The position numbers and the translations under genes were made by a program. A stretch of DNA of 64,000 nucleotides, from positions 179,281-243,280 of the forward strand of contig JAJRRT010000107.1 of NCBI GenBank assembly GCA_024279255.1. Direction: 5' to 3'. This document shows, piece by piece, positions 8,143-15,481 of this stretch. How positions within the stretch are numbered: the first letter of the stretch is position 1; each line of letters opens with the position of its first letter. The notes under the pieces were generated by a model, which was not told the origin of the DNA, ran no database searches, and saw only the letters and a list, made by a program, of their open reading frames with translations. The DNA is from Deltaproteobacteria bacterium (GTDB lineage Bacteria > Desulfobacterota > Desulfuromonadia > Desulfuromonadales > Geopsychrobacteraceae).

Positions 8143-8641
8143 TGTACCTTTCTCCTTTATCTCTCGGTTTAAGATTTGCCTGTTTCGAGGGCCAATATTC
8201 GGCGGCATCCTCAGGGTCCGATGAGTCTCGACCATCTTCCTCCATATCATCCAAGACCCCCAGAATCGTACATTCACTCAGTGGCCCCCGGCTCTGACAC
8301 GTCTCGGTCAGTTGTCGCAGGGCCTCTTCCATCCTCTCCAGATCCTTCTGTTTCTGGCGGATATCAGCTAGTCTGGCCTCTGCTCGCGCCTTGATCTCGC
8401 GACAACTCGTCCCTGGAGCTACCCGTAGATCGAGCAGCTCACCAATCTCCTGCAGGGAGAATCCGAGCTCCTTGGCGCGACGGATAAAGCGGACCTTTCG
8501 TACCGTTTCAGCCGAGTATTTCCGGAAGCCTGATTCGGGGTGGGGCGGCTGTTCAATCAGTCCACGACGTTGATAGAATTTGATTGTTTCTACCTGCACC
8601 CCGTACTTTCGGGCCAGCTGGCCAATGGTCAACCCATTCAT
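8123..8641 (-). CDS. MerR-family Hg(II)-type transcriptional regulator (merR1)
   Basis: The 172-residue protein has a MerR N-terminal DNA-binding domain (TIGQLARKYGVQVETIKFYQRRGLI), a long dimer helix and a metal-binding region. Cysteines lie at 80, 115 and 124. The spacings (35 and 9 residues) are identical to the Hg(II)-binding C82, C117 and C126 of Tn501 MerR, and the surrounding text (SCREIKARAEARLADIR, ERMEEAL) follows MerR. The C-terminus is about 25 residues longer than usual and overlaps the HMA gene. It is first in its own operon and presumably autoregulated from the promoter at 8666-8697. Hg(II) is the best guess; Pb, Cd or Zn is possible. Confidence 0.9.
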   Translation of the reverse strand: MNGLTIGQLARKYGVQVETIKFYQRRGLIEQPPHPESGFRKYSAETVRKVRFIRRAKELGFSLQEIGELLDLRVAPGTSCREIKARAEARLADIRQKQKDLERMEEALRQLTETCQSRGPLSECTILGVLDDMEEDGRDSSDPEDAAEYWPSKQANLKPRDKGERYNGMANT

Positions 8642-8665
8642 GGCGTTATCTCTTTGCTTATATAC

Positions 8666-8697
8666 ATAATAAAGGCGGTACCATAGTACCGAGTCAA
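8666..8697 (-). promoter_or_regulatory. MerR-type promoter/operator of operon 1
   Basis: On the minus strand a -35 box TTGACT and a -10 box TATTAT are separated by 20 bp, longer than the normal 17. The spacer holds the dyad CGGTAC-TATG-GTACCG. An over-long spacer with a central dyad is the signature of promoters that MerR-family activators untwist. The operon 2 promoter has the same layout. Confidence 0.8.
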
Positions 8698-8756
8698 GAG
8701 ACTGTCCTCATGATGGGCCAGCTTGATATCATCAAAGCTCAAAGAAAGAATGAAAC

Positions 8757-8987
8757 ATGTACAGAAACGGGATGATGGGCGGGTACGGCTGGATCTTTAT
8801 GCTCATATTCTGGGCCGCGGCAATATTCGGAGCCATTTATCTGGTTTGATTGATCTCAGCCAAAGGGCATGCGGCTCCACCCGGTAGCTCCGAACAGACG
8901 CCGCTCGATATCCTCATAAATCACTATGCTCGAGGAGAGGTGGGCGAAGAGGAATACCACCGAATGAAAAAAGAGCTGGAGGAATAG
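8757..8987 (+). pseudogene. SHOCT-domain small membrane protein interrupted by in-frame TGA
   Basis: The frame from ATG 8757 encodes a Gly/Trp start, a membrane span (WIFMLIFWAAAIFGAIYLV), then TGA at 8847-8849, and continues in the same frame for 45 codons to a TAG at 8985. The part after the TGA ends in a fully conserved SHOCT motif (LDILINHYARGEVGEEEYHRM). The whole matches the intact SHOCT gene at 5423-5680 in layout. The interrupted residue is not a Cys position in that relative, and no good SECIS loop was seen, so a TGG-to-TGA nonsense change or sequence error is more likely than selenocysteine. Conservation after the stop suggests a recent event or readthrough. Confidence 0.75.
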
Positions 8988-8988
8988 A

Positions 8989-9024
8989 CCGGAACGGCAA
9001 CAGGTTTTTCCTCTGCTGTTCCGG
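8989..9024. terminator. Hairpin between convergent SHOCT and DsrE-like genes
   Basis: CCGGAAC and GTTCCGG pair around a loop containing TTTTT, with further partial pairing inside. It lies between two convergent genes and can serve as a shared terminator. Confidence 0.6.
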
Positions 9025-9042
9025 TTCTAATGCTTGTCTTGT

Positions 9043-9552
9043 TCAATAAGCCACATAGACATCCGACTTCTCGAGGACCTCCACCATTTTCTTCAAACCG
9101 ATGGGTGTTACCGCCTGCTCGATCTGGTCCTCACCGATCTTGTAGAGCAGCATCATCGTCCGATTGGCGTAGAGCTCGACCCCCTTTTGCCCAAGAAACC
9201 GTATGTACTCGCCGTAATCATTCGGCACTTCACCCAAGGGTATCCCCAACTGGGTCACCAACGACTTACGTTCTCGTTCCGGCAATGCCGCCTTGTCGAG
9301 GGGTGTTTTGGCACCACCGAACAGACCACCCTTTTTGAGCGCAGTGACCCCGCTGGCATCAAACAGAATCCTCACCTGATAACCTTCGGCCAGAGCGGCC
9401 CAGGCCACATTCGGCACCGCACAGATCTGGGCATCATCCAGACTCAGCGAAGTCTTGGCATGAATGAGAAAGATTTTCCCGTCACCGACACCGGCAAAAA
9501 CAGGGCTGCCGAGAATCAGCATTACGACCAGCAAAAGCAGGATTCTTTTCAT
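9043..9552 (-). CDS. Periplasmic DsrE-like protein
   Basis: The 169-residue protein has a classical signal peptide (ILLLLVVMLILGSPVFAG). The mature part has the alternating alpha/beta pattern of the DsrE/DsrF fold: IFLIHAKTSLSLDDAQICAVPNVAWAAL, then a glycine-rich loop, then YGEYIRFLGQKGVELYANRTMM. DsrE-like proteins handle sulfane sulfur in the cytoplasm; exported versions are less well known. In this protein one cysteine (about residue 44) lies where a thiol could act, but the position is not the usual catalytic one. It is the last gene of the merR2 operon, 24 nt after merF, with AAGGAG before the start. Confidence 0.78.
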   Translation of the reverse strand: MKRILLLLVVMLILGSPVFAGVGDGKIFLIHAKTSLSLDDAQICAVPNVAWAALAEGYQVRILFDASGVTALKKGGLFGGAKTPLDKAALPERERKSLVTQLGIPLGEVPNDYGEYIRFLGQKGVELYANRTMMLLYKIGEDQIEQAVTPIGLKKMVEVLEKSDVYVAY

Positions 9553-9576
9553 CGGAACTCTCCTTTCTTGCTTTTA

Positions 9577-9801
9577 TCAACGCTCAGCGGCGCGCCATTG
9601 CAGGTAGGCCCTGATTGTCACCAGAATGAGTACTGCCAGCACCGGCAGGAGCAGAAAATCAAGGTAAGGGGTCACAAAGCTCAGACCCGCCAACCCCAAC
9701 CCGATCACCAGCAGCGGCGTGAAACAGCAAAGGGCACCCAGGCCGGTACCGACCAGGGCAGCGATAAAACGTTTGCGGAATCGGGCGCGTGCAACCATCA
9801 T
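9577..9801 (-). CDS. merF: MerF-like mercuric ion transporter
   Basis: The 74-residue membrane protein has two spans joined by a short turn. The first carries the MerF signature ALCCFTPLLVIGLG, in which the vicinal Cys pair hands Hg(II) across the inner membrane; the second is YLDFLLLPVLAVLILVTI. Classical MerF has another cysteine pair near its C-terminus, but here the tail is YLQWRAAER with no cysteine. It starts at ATGATG overlapping the stop of the GDCCVxC gene by four bases. MerF normally feeds MerA, but no merA is visible in this window. The substrate may be Hg(II) or a related thiophilic cation. Confidence 0.85.
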   Translation of the reverse strand: MMVARARFRKRFIAALVGTGLGALCCFTPLLVIGLGLAGLSFVTPYLDFLLLPVLAVLILVTIRAYLQWRAAER

Positions 9802-10004
9802 TGTGCCTCCAGCTGAATGGGAGGACAGGGGATATCGCCATAAGAACAGAACACACAGCAGTCACCCGCCTGCGGCTTGAGCAGCTGGCCGCAGCCGCTG
9901 CACTGATGGAAAAACTGACAGGCATCGGTCGGCATGATCAGTGTTTCGGCCTGACCACAATCTGGACAGGTCAAGGTCGATTCAGTCTGTATCCCTGCCC
10001 CCAT
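9798..10004 (-). CDS. GDCCVxC-domain small cysteine-rich protein
   Basis: The 68-residue protein has three cysteine groups: CPDCG at about 13-17, CSGCG at about 35-39, and the family hallmark GDCCVFCSYG followed by IPCPP. The family is known as GDCCVxC domain-containing (seleno)proteins, in which one Cys is sometimes Sec; here all are Cys codons. Its members sit beside mercury transport genes and are predicted to bind soft metal or zinc. The start codon lies within the 3' end of the upstream selenoprotein gene and its AAGGAG site is inside that reading frame, implying coupled translation. It overlaps merF by 4 bp. Confidence 0.88.
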   Translation of the reverse strand: MGAGIQTESTLTCPDCGQAETLIMPTDACQFFHQCSGCGQLLKPQAGDCCVFCSYGDIPCPPIQLEAQ

Positions 10005-10215
10005 AACTCAACTCCTTTTTCGCTACGTCCACAACACGGCGGACGTCATTGACACATCATCTGCCTTCCGGATGTTTATCAGTACACTGACAAGTGCCTT
10101 CTTTTTTCGCCACAACGATCTGTTCGAGAATGACAGAATGCCCGGCATGTCGCACAAGATCGTTACGGATATCCTCTTCGGTGTGTTCAAAACAGTAGCA
10201 GAGGTATTTTTTCAT
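9982..10215 (-). CDS. Selenocysteine-containing [2Fe-2S]-type / CopZ-N-like protein (UGA recoded)
   Basis: This gene is not in the ORF track because codon 53 is TGA (10059-10057). The first 52 codons give YLCYCFEHTEEDI at the N-terminus and GTCQCTDKHPEGR before the TGA; after it the frame continues as C-VNDVRRVVDVAKKEL and stops at 9982, giving 77 residues. The iron-sulfur metallochaperone family (CopZ N-domain type) that I recall has CxC, CxC and a GRCCLGDV motif; here GR-UGA-CVNDV puts the UGA exactly on the first Cys of the CC pair. A stem-loop follows at SECIS distance. The gene starts 3 nt after the merR2 stop and overlaps the GDCCVxC gene by 23 nt. The conserved protein-like tail argues against a true stop. 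A 52-residue truncated product is the alternative. Confidence 0.85.
10025..10046 (-). promoter_or_regulatory. Candidate bacterial SECIS element (operon 2 selenoprotein)
   Basis: Directly downstream of the UGA, after 10 nt, the minus strand has ACGTCC-(GCCGTGTTGT)-GGACGT, a perfect 6-bp stem with the loop starting 16 nt after the UGA and a G as its first base. These fit the published bacterial SECIS rules as I know them (upper stem, small loop with G among its first two bases, 16-37 nt from UGA). Confidence 0.65.
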
Positions 10216-10218
10216 CCC

Positions 10219-10623
10219 TCAAATCTCCTCGGCCAGATTGGCCAGTATCGGGCAGGTCTCCGCACCCCTCTCACATTCGGTCACCAGCAGCCCAAGCGCA
10301 TCGGTCATCTTCTGCAATGCGGAAATCCGTTCGTTCAGGTCGTTGATCTTCCGCTGTGCCCTGTGACGTACATCTTCACAGCTGACCTGCTCTCCAAAAT
10401 AAAACCCCAAGAGCTCGCGAATTTCGCGCAGCGAGAAACCGATCTTTTTAGCCCGAACGATAAAATGCAACCGACGCAGCGTTTCCTCCGGATAACTTCG
10501 GAACCCGTCGATTGGCCTGAGCGGCTGCTCTATCAGCCCCTGACGCTCGTAAAAACGGATGGTTTCAATTCCAATTCCGACTACCGCGGCTACCTTGCCG
10601 ATGGTCTGTTCCGCCATGGACAC
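10219..10623 (-). CDS. MerR-family Hg-type transcriptional regulator (merR2)
   Basis: The 134-residue regulator has the MerR helix-turn-helix (TIGKVAAVVGIGIETIRFYERQGLI) and a dimer helix. Cysteines lie at 82, 117 and 124: the first two match Tn501 MerR numbering exactly, and the third is two residues closer (ECERGAETC), a spacing seen in other soft-metal MerR proteins. It is shorter than merR1 (172 residues) and lacks the C-terminal extension. It heads the operon with the Sec protein, GDCCVxC protein, merF and DsrE-like gene, and its ribosome-site region supplies the start of the Sec gene. Its promoter resembles that of merR1. Confidence 0.9.
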   Translation of the reverse strand: MSMAEQTIGKVAAVVGIGIETIRFYERQGLIEQPLRPIDGFRSYPEETLRRLHFIVRAKKIGFSLREIRELLGFYFGEQVSCEDVRHRAQRKINDLNERISALQKMTDALGLLVTECERGAETCPILANLAEEI

Positions 10624-10636
10624 CTCCTATACCTGA

Positions 10637-10668
10637 AGTCTACCAACCGTACCATAGTACAGAGTCAA
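10637..10668 (-). promoter_or_regulatory. MerR-type promoter/operator of operon 2
   Basis: Minus-strand -35 TTGACT and -10 TAGACT are 20 bp apart. The spacer holds CTGTAC-TATG-GTACGG. The core GTACTATGGTAC is identical to operon 1 and sits at the same distance from the -35. Confidence 0.78.
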
Positions 10669-10738
10669 GTCTGTCTTATCTGTTAGAATGATCAAAATAG
10701 TTTCGGTCAATCCTGCTGTTTAGAGAAAGGTGATCAGC

Positions 10739-11125
10739 GTGGAATATGTCTTTAAAAAGAAAATGAATATTTCATTCGAACTGGCAATTGAACGGGTCAG
10801 CGAAGAATTGAAAAAAGAGGGGTTCGGAATTTTAACTGAAATCGATATCAAAACGACGCTCAAAAAGAAAATTGACGTCGATTTCCGCAACTATCGGATT
10901 CTCGGCGCCTGCAACCCGACTTTTGCCCATAAGGCGCTACTGGCAGAACCCTGGATCGGCAGCATGCTGCCCTGTAATGTCATTGTGCAGGAATTTGACA
11001 ACGGTGATGTTGAAGTGGGGGCTATCAACCCGATCGCTTCGATGCAGGCGGTTGAGAACCCTGCATTGGGTGAGATTGCCGAAATTATTCAGGGAAAAAT
11101 GCAGACCGTCATCGATAACCTCTGA
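10739..11125 (+). CDS. DUF302-domain protein
   Basis: The 128-residue protein (GTG start at 10739, after AAAGGTGAT) follows the DUF302 consensus closely: FELAIERVSEELKKEGFGIL, EIDIKTTLKKKIDVDFRNYRILGACNP, then LPCNVIVQEFD. The family is a small cytoplasmic alpha/beta fold of unknown function, frequent beside metal and redox genes. The ORF track adds three residues upstream. It is divergent from the merR2 operon and ends at a strong terminator; it is not obviously under the MerR promoter, which points the other way. Confidence 0.88.
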   Translation: MEYVFKKKMNISFELAIERVSEELKKEGFGILTEIDIKTTLKKKIDVDFRNYRILGACNPTFAHKALLAEPWIGSMLPCNVIVQEFDNGDVEVGAINPIASMQAVENPALGEIAEIIQGKMQTVIDNL

Positions 11126-11131
11126 CAAAAA

Positions 11132-11170
11132 GAGCCCGCCTCCCGGAAGATCCGAGGGGTGGGCTTTTCA
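11132..11170. terminator. Terminator between DUF302 gene and RND operon
   Basis: AGCCCGCCTC pairs imperfectly with GAGGGGTGGGCT and is followed by TTTTCATTC on the plus strand; it separates two convergent genes and may work in both directions. Confidence 0.75.
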
Positions 11171-11192
11171 TTCAATTTGAGACTGTTGTTTC

Positions 11193-14100
11193 TCAGGCTG
11201 CCGCTTTTTCCGCACCCTTCTTCTTGAGCATATAGTAGAGGACCGGCACCGCCATCCGGCTGAAAAGGAGCGATGCAATCTCACCAAACATCAGGGCAAT
11301 TGCCAGCCCCTGAAAGATCGGGTCGGCAAGGATAACCGATGCACCAACCACCACCGCCATCGCGGTCAACAGCATCGGCCGAAAACGTACCGCGCCAGCT
11401 TCGACAACCGCTTCGCGCAAGGGTAATCCGTGGCTCATCCGCAGTTCGATGAAATCGATCAAAATGATCGAGTTACGAATGACAATCCCGGCACCGGCCA
11501 TAAACCCGATCATTGAGGTCGCGGTAAAAAAAGCTCCCAGCGCCCAGTGCGCAGGAAGCACACCGATCAGGGTAAAGGGGATCGCTGCCATCACCACCAG
11601 CGGGGTAAAGTAGTCCTTGAACCAGCCGACCATCAGTACGTAGATCAGGATCATCACCACCGCAAAGGCCAGCCCGAGATCGCGAAAGACCTCAAGGGTA
11701 ATATGCCACTCGCCGTCCCATTTGATGGATGGCTCCTCAGTATGAAACGGTTGGTTGAGATTGAAAACTTCGATCTCAGCCTCTTGACCACCGAAATCAG
11801 TCCCCTTGAGTTCTGCCAACCTGCGGTTGATATCAAGGATCGCATAGACCGGGCTTTCGACGCTCCCCGCCACATCCGCTGTAACATAGATCACCGGTTT
11901 GAGGTTTTTGCGATAAATCGACTGTTCAACCGATTGTTCCGTAACCTTCACCAATTCGCGTAGTGGAACCAGAGAGGCCTGTGGATCGGTGCTTGAGCGC
12001 AACGAAATATTCAGCAAACCATCGACCCGTGCCCGCAATCGTGCGGGCAGTTGCAGGACAATATCGATCTCTTCTTTGTCGGTCGGCTGGTGAAACAGAT
12101 CAATCGACAACCCCTGGGTCGCCATCTGCAAGGTACGAGCGATCTCGCCTTCACTGATGCCGTTGAGTGCCGCTTTTTCCTTGTCAACCTTCAGCACCAG
12201 ACGCTTGCGGTCAGCCTCGCGGTACCAGTCGATATCGACCACCCCTTCGGTAGCGTCGAAGATCTCCTTGACCTGCTGCGCCAATTTGACCCGCTGCGCA
12301 TCACTGGCTCCATATATTTCCGCGACTATAGTCTGCAGAACCGGCGGGCCGGGTGGGACCTCGGCGACCGCAACCGTCGCGCCATATTTTTCGGCGATCC
12401 GGGCGATTTCAGGCCTCATCCGTACGGCAATCGCATGGCTCTGCAAACTGCGTTGATCCTTGGGTTTCAAATTGACCTGGATATCGGCCATCGTCGGACC
12501 CTGACGCATAAAATAGTGTCGGACCAAACCGTTAAAATTATAGGGCGAAGCCACACCGGCATAAATCTGATAATCGGTGGTCGCGGTATCCTTGCTCACC
12601 ACCTCGGCCATCTCACGCGCCACCAGACTGGTCTGTTCCAGAGTTGAGCCCTCGGGCATATTGAGAATCACCTGAAACTCACTCTTATTGTCGAAGGGCA
12701 ACATCTTGACTTTGACCAGGCCGAAATAGACCATTGAGCAACTGGCCAGCAGCAGGATAATTATGCCGCTGAAAAAAACCGCGCGCCAGAAACCGCTGGC
12801 CAACAACGGATCCATGACCCGGTGGTAGAGCCGGGTGAAAAAGTCATCCGGCGCATGGTCATGATCCCTGGCGGAATCGCCTTCTTCGCCGTCCGCAGCT
12901 TGCTCTCTGCGCAGCAGCTTAACTGCAGCCCAGGGGGTCACCGTAAAAGCGATTATCATCGAAAAAATCATCGCCACCGACGACCCGATTGGAATCGGCC
13001 GCATATAGGGGCCCATCAATCCACCGACAAAGGCCATCGGCAGAATTGCGGCAATAACTGCCAGGGTTGCGAGGATCGTCGGATTTCCAACCTCGGCCAC
13101 TGCTTCAACAGCGATCGTTATCGACGACTTATTGTGCGCACCGGGCAAGCGCATGTGGCGCACGATATTTTCAACCACCACAATCGCGTCATCGACCAGA
13201 ATTCCGATCGAAAAAATCAGCGCAAACAGGGTGATCCGATTCAGGGTATAACCGTAGAGATAGAAGACCAACAGGGTCAGGGCCAGGGTTGAGGGGATGG
13301 CCAGCATGACGACCAGAGATTCTCGCCAGCCGAGGAAAAGGAGAATCAGCAGCGCAACACCAAAGACCGCAATCCCCATGTGAAATAGCAGCTCATTCGA
13401 CTTATCGGCTGCAGTTTCACCGTAATTTCGGGTGACGCTGACCTCGATATCTGCCGGGATGAGAGATCCTTTGAGTCTATCTATCTTGGCCAATACTTCG
13501 TCAACAACATTAATCGCATTGGCACCGGGCCGCTTGGCCACCGACAGGGTGACCGCAGCCTCTTCCTGCTGACCCGGCTCACCGAAGAAGACATAATTAT
13601 CCGCTTCCTGCGGACCGTCGAGAATCCGGGCGACATCGGCAAGATAGACCGGGTGGCCACCATAAACACCAACCACGATTCGACCGATCTCCTCGGCACT
13701 ACTGAGGAAACTGCCAGTCTGTAGCAGAATTTGCTGATTGAGGGATTCGAGCTTGCCGGTATAACTCTGGCTGTTGGCCTGCTTAAGCACCGGGATCAAC
13801 TGGTTGGGAGTCAGGTTCCGTGCTGCCAGCAGCAGCGGGTCGAATTCGATCCGCACCTGGCGTTTGGTGCCACCGATCAGGGTCGTTTCGGCGACATTGA
13901 AAATATTCTTGATTTCATCATCAACCTGAGCTGCCAGCCGCCGCAGGATATAATGATCATATTTGTCGCTGTGAAAGGTCAGGGCCAGAATCGGCACATC
14001 GTCAATGGTATGAGGCTTGATTAGTGGCGGTGAAACACCGAGCGGTATCCGGTCAAAATTGGTCGCAAGTTTCTGGTTAAGTCGGACAATCGAGGTTTCA

Positions 14101-14435
14101 AGATCCTCGCCGACATAAAAACGGACCACCAGCAGGCTCTGTCCCGCCATCGAGGTCGAATAGACATATTCAACCCCCGGCAGTTCGTAGAGCAACTTTT
14201 CCATCGGAATCGAAAGCCGCTGTTCGACTTCGGCGGGCGTAGCACCGGCCATACTGACCATAACATCGATCATCGGCACCTTGATCTGCGGCTCTTCTTC
14301 GCGTGGCAGCATGGTGATTGCCATGAATCCAAGCAGCAGCGAGACGATAATCGCCAGCGGTGTCAACCGCGAATTGACGAATGCGGCGGCCAGCCGTCCG
14401 GCAAATCCAGGATTATCCATGATCGACTTTTTCAT
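11193..14435 (-). CDS. RND efflux pump, inner-membrane permease
   Basis: The 1080-residue protein is the proton-driven inner-membrane component of a tripartite efflux pump. It has the N-terminal span, two large periplasmic loops and twelve predicted spans. TM4 carries SIGILVDDAIVVVENIV with two adjacent aspartates, the proton relay seen in HAE-1-type (drug) pumps rather than the single-Asp heavy-metal CusA type. The C-terminal half holds EIYGASDAQRVKLAQQVKEI and GFMAGAGIVIRNSIILID. It overlaps the adaptor gene by 4 bp and is last in a TolC-adaptor-permease operon, the reverse of the commonest order. Hydrophobic compounds or metals could be exported; the aspartates favour the former. Confidence 0.95.
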   Translation of the reverse strand: MKKSIMDNPGFAGRLAAAFVNSRLTPLAIIVSLLLGFMAITMLPREEEPQIKVPMIDVMVSMAGATPAEVEQRLSIPMEKLLYELPGVEYVYSTSMAGQSLLVVRFYVGEDLETSIVRLNQKLATNFDRIPLGVSPPLIKPHTIDDVPILALTFHSDKYDHYILRRLAAQVDDEIKNIFNVAETTLIGGTKRQVRIEFDPLLLAARNLTPNQLIPVLKQANSQSYTGKLESLNQQILLQTGSFLSSAEEIGRIVVGVYGGHPVYLADVARILDGPQEADNYVFFGEPGQQEEAAVTLSVAKRPGANAINVVDEVLAKIDRLKGSLIPADIEVSVTRNYGETAADKSNELLFHMGIAVFGVALLILLFLGWRESLVVMLAIPSTLALTLLVFYLYGYTLNRITLFALIFSIGILVDDAIVVVENIVRHMRLPGAHNKSSITIAVEAVAEVGNPTILATLAVIAAILPMAFVGGLMGPYMRPIPIGSSVAMIFSMIIAFTVTPWAAVKLLRREQAADGEEGDSARDHDHAPDDFFTRLYHRVMDPLLASGFWRAVFFSGIIILLLASCSMVYFGLVKVKMLPFDNKSEFQVILNMPEGSTLEQTSLVAREMAEVVSKDTATTDYQIYAGVASPYNFNGLVRHYFMRQGPTMADIQVNLKPKDQRSLQSHAIAVRMRPEIARIAEKYGATVAVAEVPPGPPVLQTIVAEIYGASDAQRVKLAQQVKEIFDATEGVVDIDWYREADRKRLVLKVDKEKAALNGISEGEIARTLQMATQGLSIDLFHQPTDKEEIDIVLQLPARLRARVDGLLNISLRSSTDPQASLVPLRELVKVTEQSVEQSIYRKNLKPVIYVTADVAGSVESPVYAILDINRRLAELKGTDFGGQEAEIEVFNLNQPFHTEEPSIKWDGEWHITLEVFRDLGLAFAVVMILIYVLMVGWFKDYFTPLVVMAAIPFTLIGVLPAHWALGAFFTATSMIGFMAGAGIVIRNSIILIDFIELRMSHGLPLREAVVEAGAVRFRPMLLTAMAVVVGASVILADPIFQGLAIALMFGEIASLLFSRMAVPVLYYMLKKKGAEKAAA

Positions 14436-15481
14436 TGGGTCAGACCTGCCTCGACAACTTCAAGCGGCTGACCGTCGAGTAGCAGACCCTCGGTCGCGAT
14501 AACGATCTGATCTCCCGCCCGTAATCCGGAGAGAATCTCAACCCGATCAGCATAGCTTGAGCCACTGCGTACCAGGCGCATGCGCGCCACCCCCTGGTCG
14601 GCAACAAAAACCTGTTCCATCTGCCCATTCTGATGCAAAGCCGCCTTTGGGATCAACAAGGTCTGTGCCCCTTTATCGGCCAACGATACCCGAGCAAACT
14701 GACCACTGCGCAGGAGCGGGTTATCAGACAGCGTCAGCTTGACCTGGGTGCTGCGTGAAACCGGATCGACGGTCGGTGAAATTTCGCTGATCTGTGCTTC
14801 GGTAGACAAACCAACCGCGGGCACGTTTACCAGAAGAAGACTATCGAGGCGTAGCCCCTGCGCCAAAGCCTCTGGAATCTGTACCAGAACCTCGAGGGCC
14901 GCGGAGTTCTCCAATTTGAGCAGCGCGCTGCCGGGAGAGGCCAGATCTCCGACTTCGACCAGTTTATGGGTAATCGTGGCAGCGAAGGGCGCCCGGATCC
15001 GAGTATAGTCGTGCATCGCTTTTGCTTCGCGGTAGGCTGCCTCGCTGATCTGCACCAGCTCTGTCAGGGTTTTGACCTTCTCCCTGGTTGAGGCGTTGAC
15101 CTGCTGCAGCTTGGTTTCACGCTCAAGATTGCGCCTGGCTTGCGAGAGCTGAGTTTCGGCCTGGCGGACCCTGGCGCTGATTTCAGCGGCACGAACCCGC
15201 ACCAGCAGATCGCCCTTTTTAACCCTTGAACCGACAGCCACCGGCATCTCGACCACCTGACCGCTCACACGGGCCGAAATCAGGGCCTGCTCGGTCGCCT
15301 GAAGCGTTCCGGCAACTTCAACCTGAAAAGGCACTTCACTCAGCGATAGAGTTTCAACCTGCACCCGTACTTGCGGCAGACTTGAAATAACAGTCTTTCC
15401 AGCGGGCTCACTGCAACCAGCAACTCCGAGCAAAAGAAGAAGAGACCAGAGAATAAATATTTTTTGTTTCGGCAGTATCAT
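14432..15481 (-). CDS. RND efflux periplasmic adaptor (lipoprotein)
   Basis: The 349-residue protein begins with a lipoprotein signal ending in LLGVAGC, so Cys is the expected lipidated residue. The body is a HlyD/AcrA-like adaptor: barrel-sandwich half (EVPFQVEVAGTLQATEQALISARVSGQV), a coiled-coil hairpin of about 65 residues, second half-barrel (YTRIRAPFAATITHKLVEVGDLA), then beta-barrel and membrane-proximal domain ending LLLDGQPLEVVEAG. It bridges the RND permease and TolC in the periplasm. It shares four-base overlaps with both neighbours, so the three genes form one translational unit. Confidence 0.93.
   Translation of the reverse strand: MILPKQKIFILWSLLLLLGVAGCSEPAGKTVISSLPQVRVQVETLSLSEVPFQVEVAGTLQATEQALISARVSGQVVEMPVAVGSRVKKGDLLVRVRAAEISARVRQAETQLSQARRNLERETKLQQVNASTREKVKTLTELVQISEAAYREAKAMHDYTRIRAPFAATITHKLVEVGDLASPGSALLKLENSAALEVLVQIPEALAQGLRLDSLLLVNVPAVGLSTEAQISEISPTVDPVSRSTQVKLTLSDNPLLRSGQFARVSLADKGAQTLLIPKAALHQNGQMEQVFVADQGVARMRLVRSGSSYADRVEILSGLRAGDQIVIATEGLLLDGQPLEVVEAGLTQ

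Noticed and set aside
8757-8987. SHOCT gene UGA as selenocysteine
   Set aside because: The UGA does not align to a Cys, no cysteine or redox motif is near, and the possible downstream hairpin has a 4-bp stem with an A-rich loop start.
9798-10004. GDCCVxC protein as selenoprotein
   Set aside because: The family can contain Sec, but all cysteine positions here are TGC/TGT codons.
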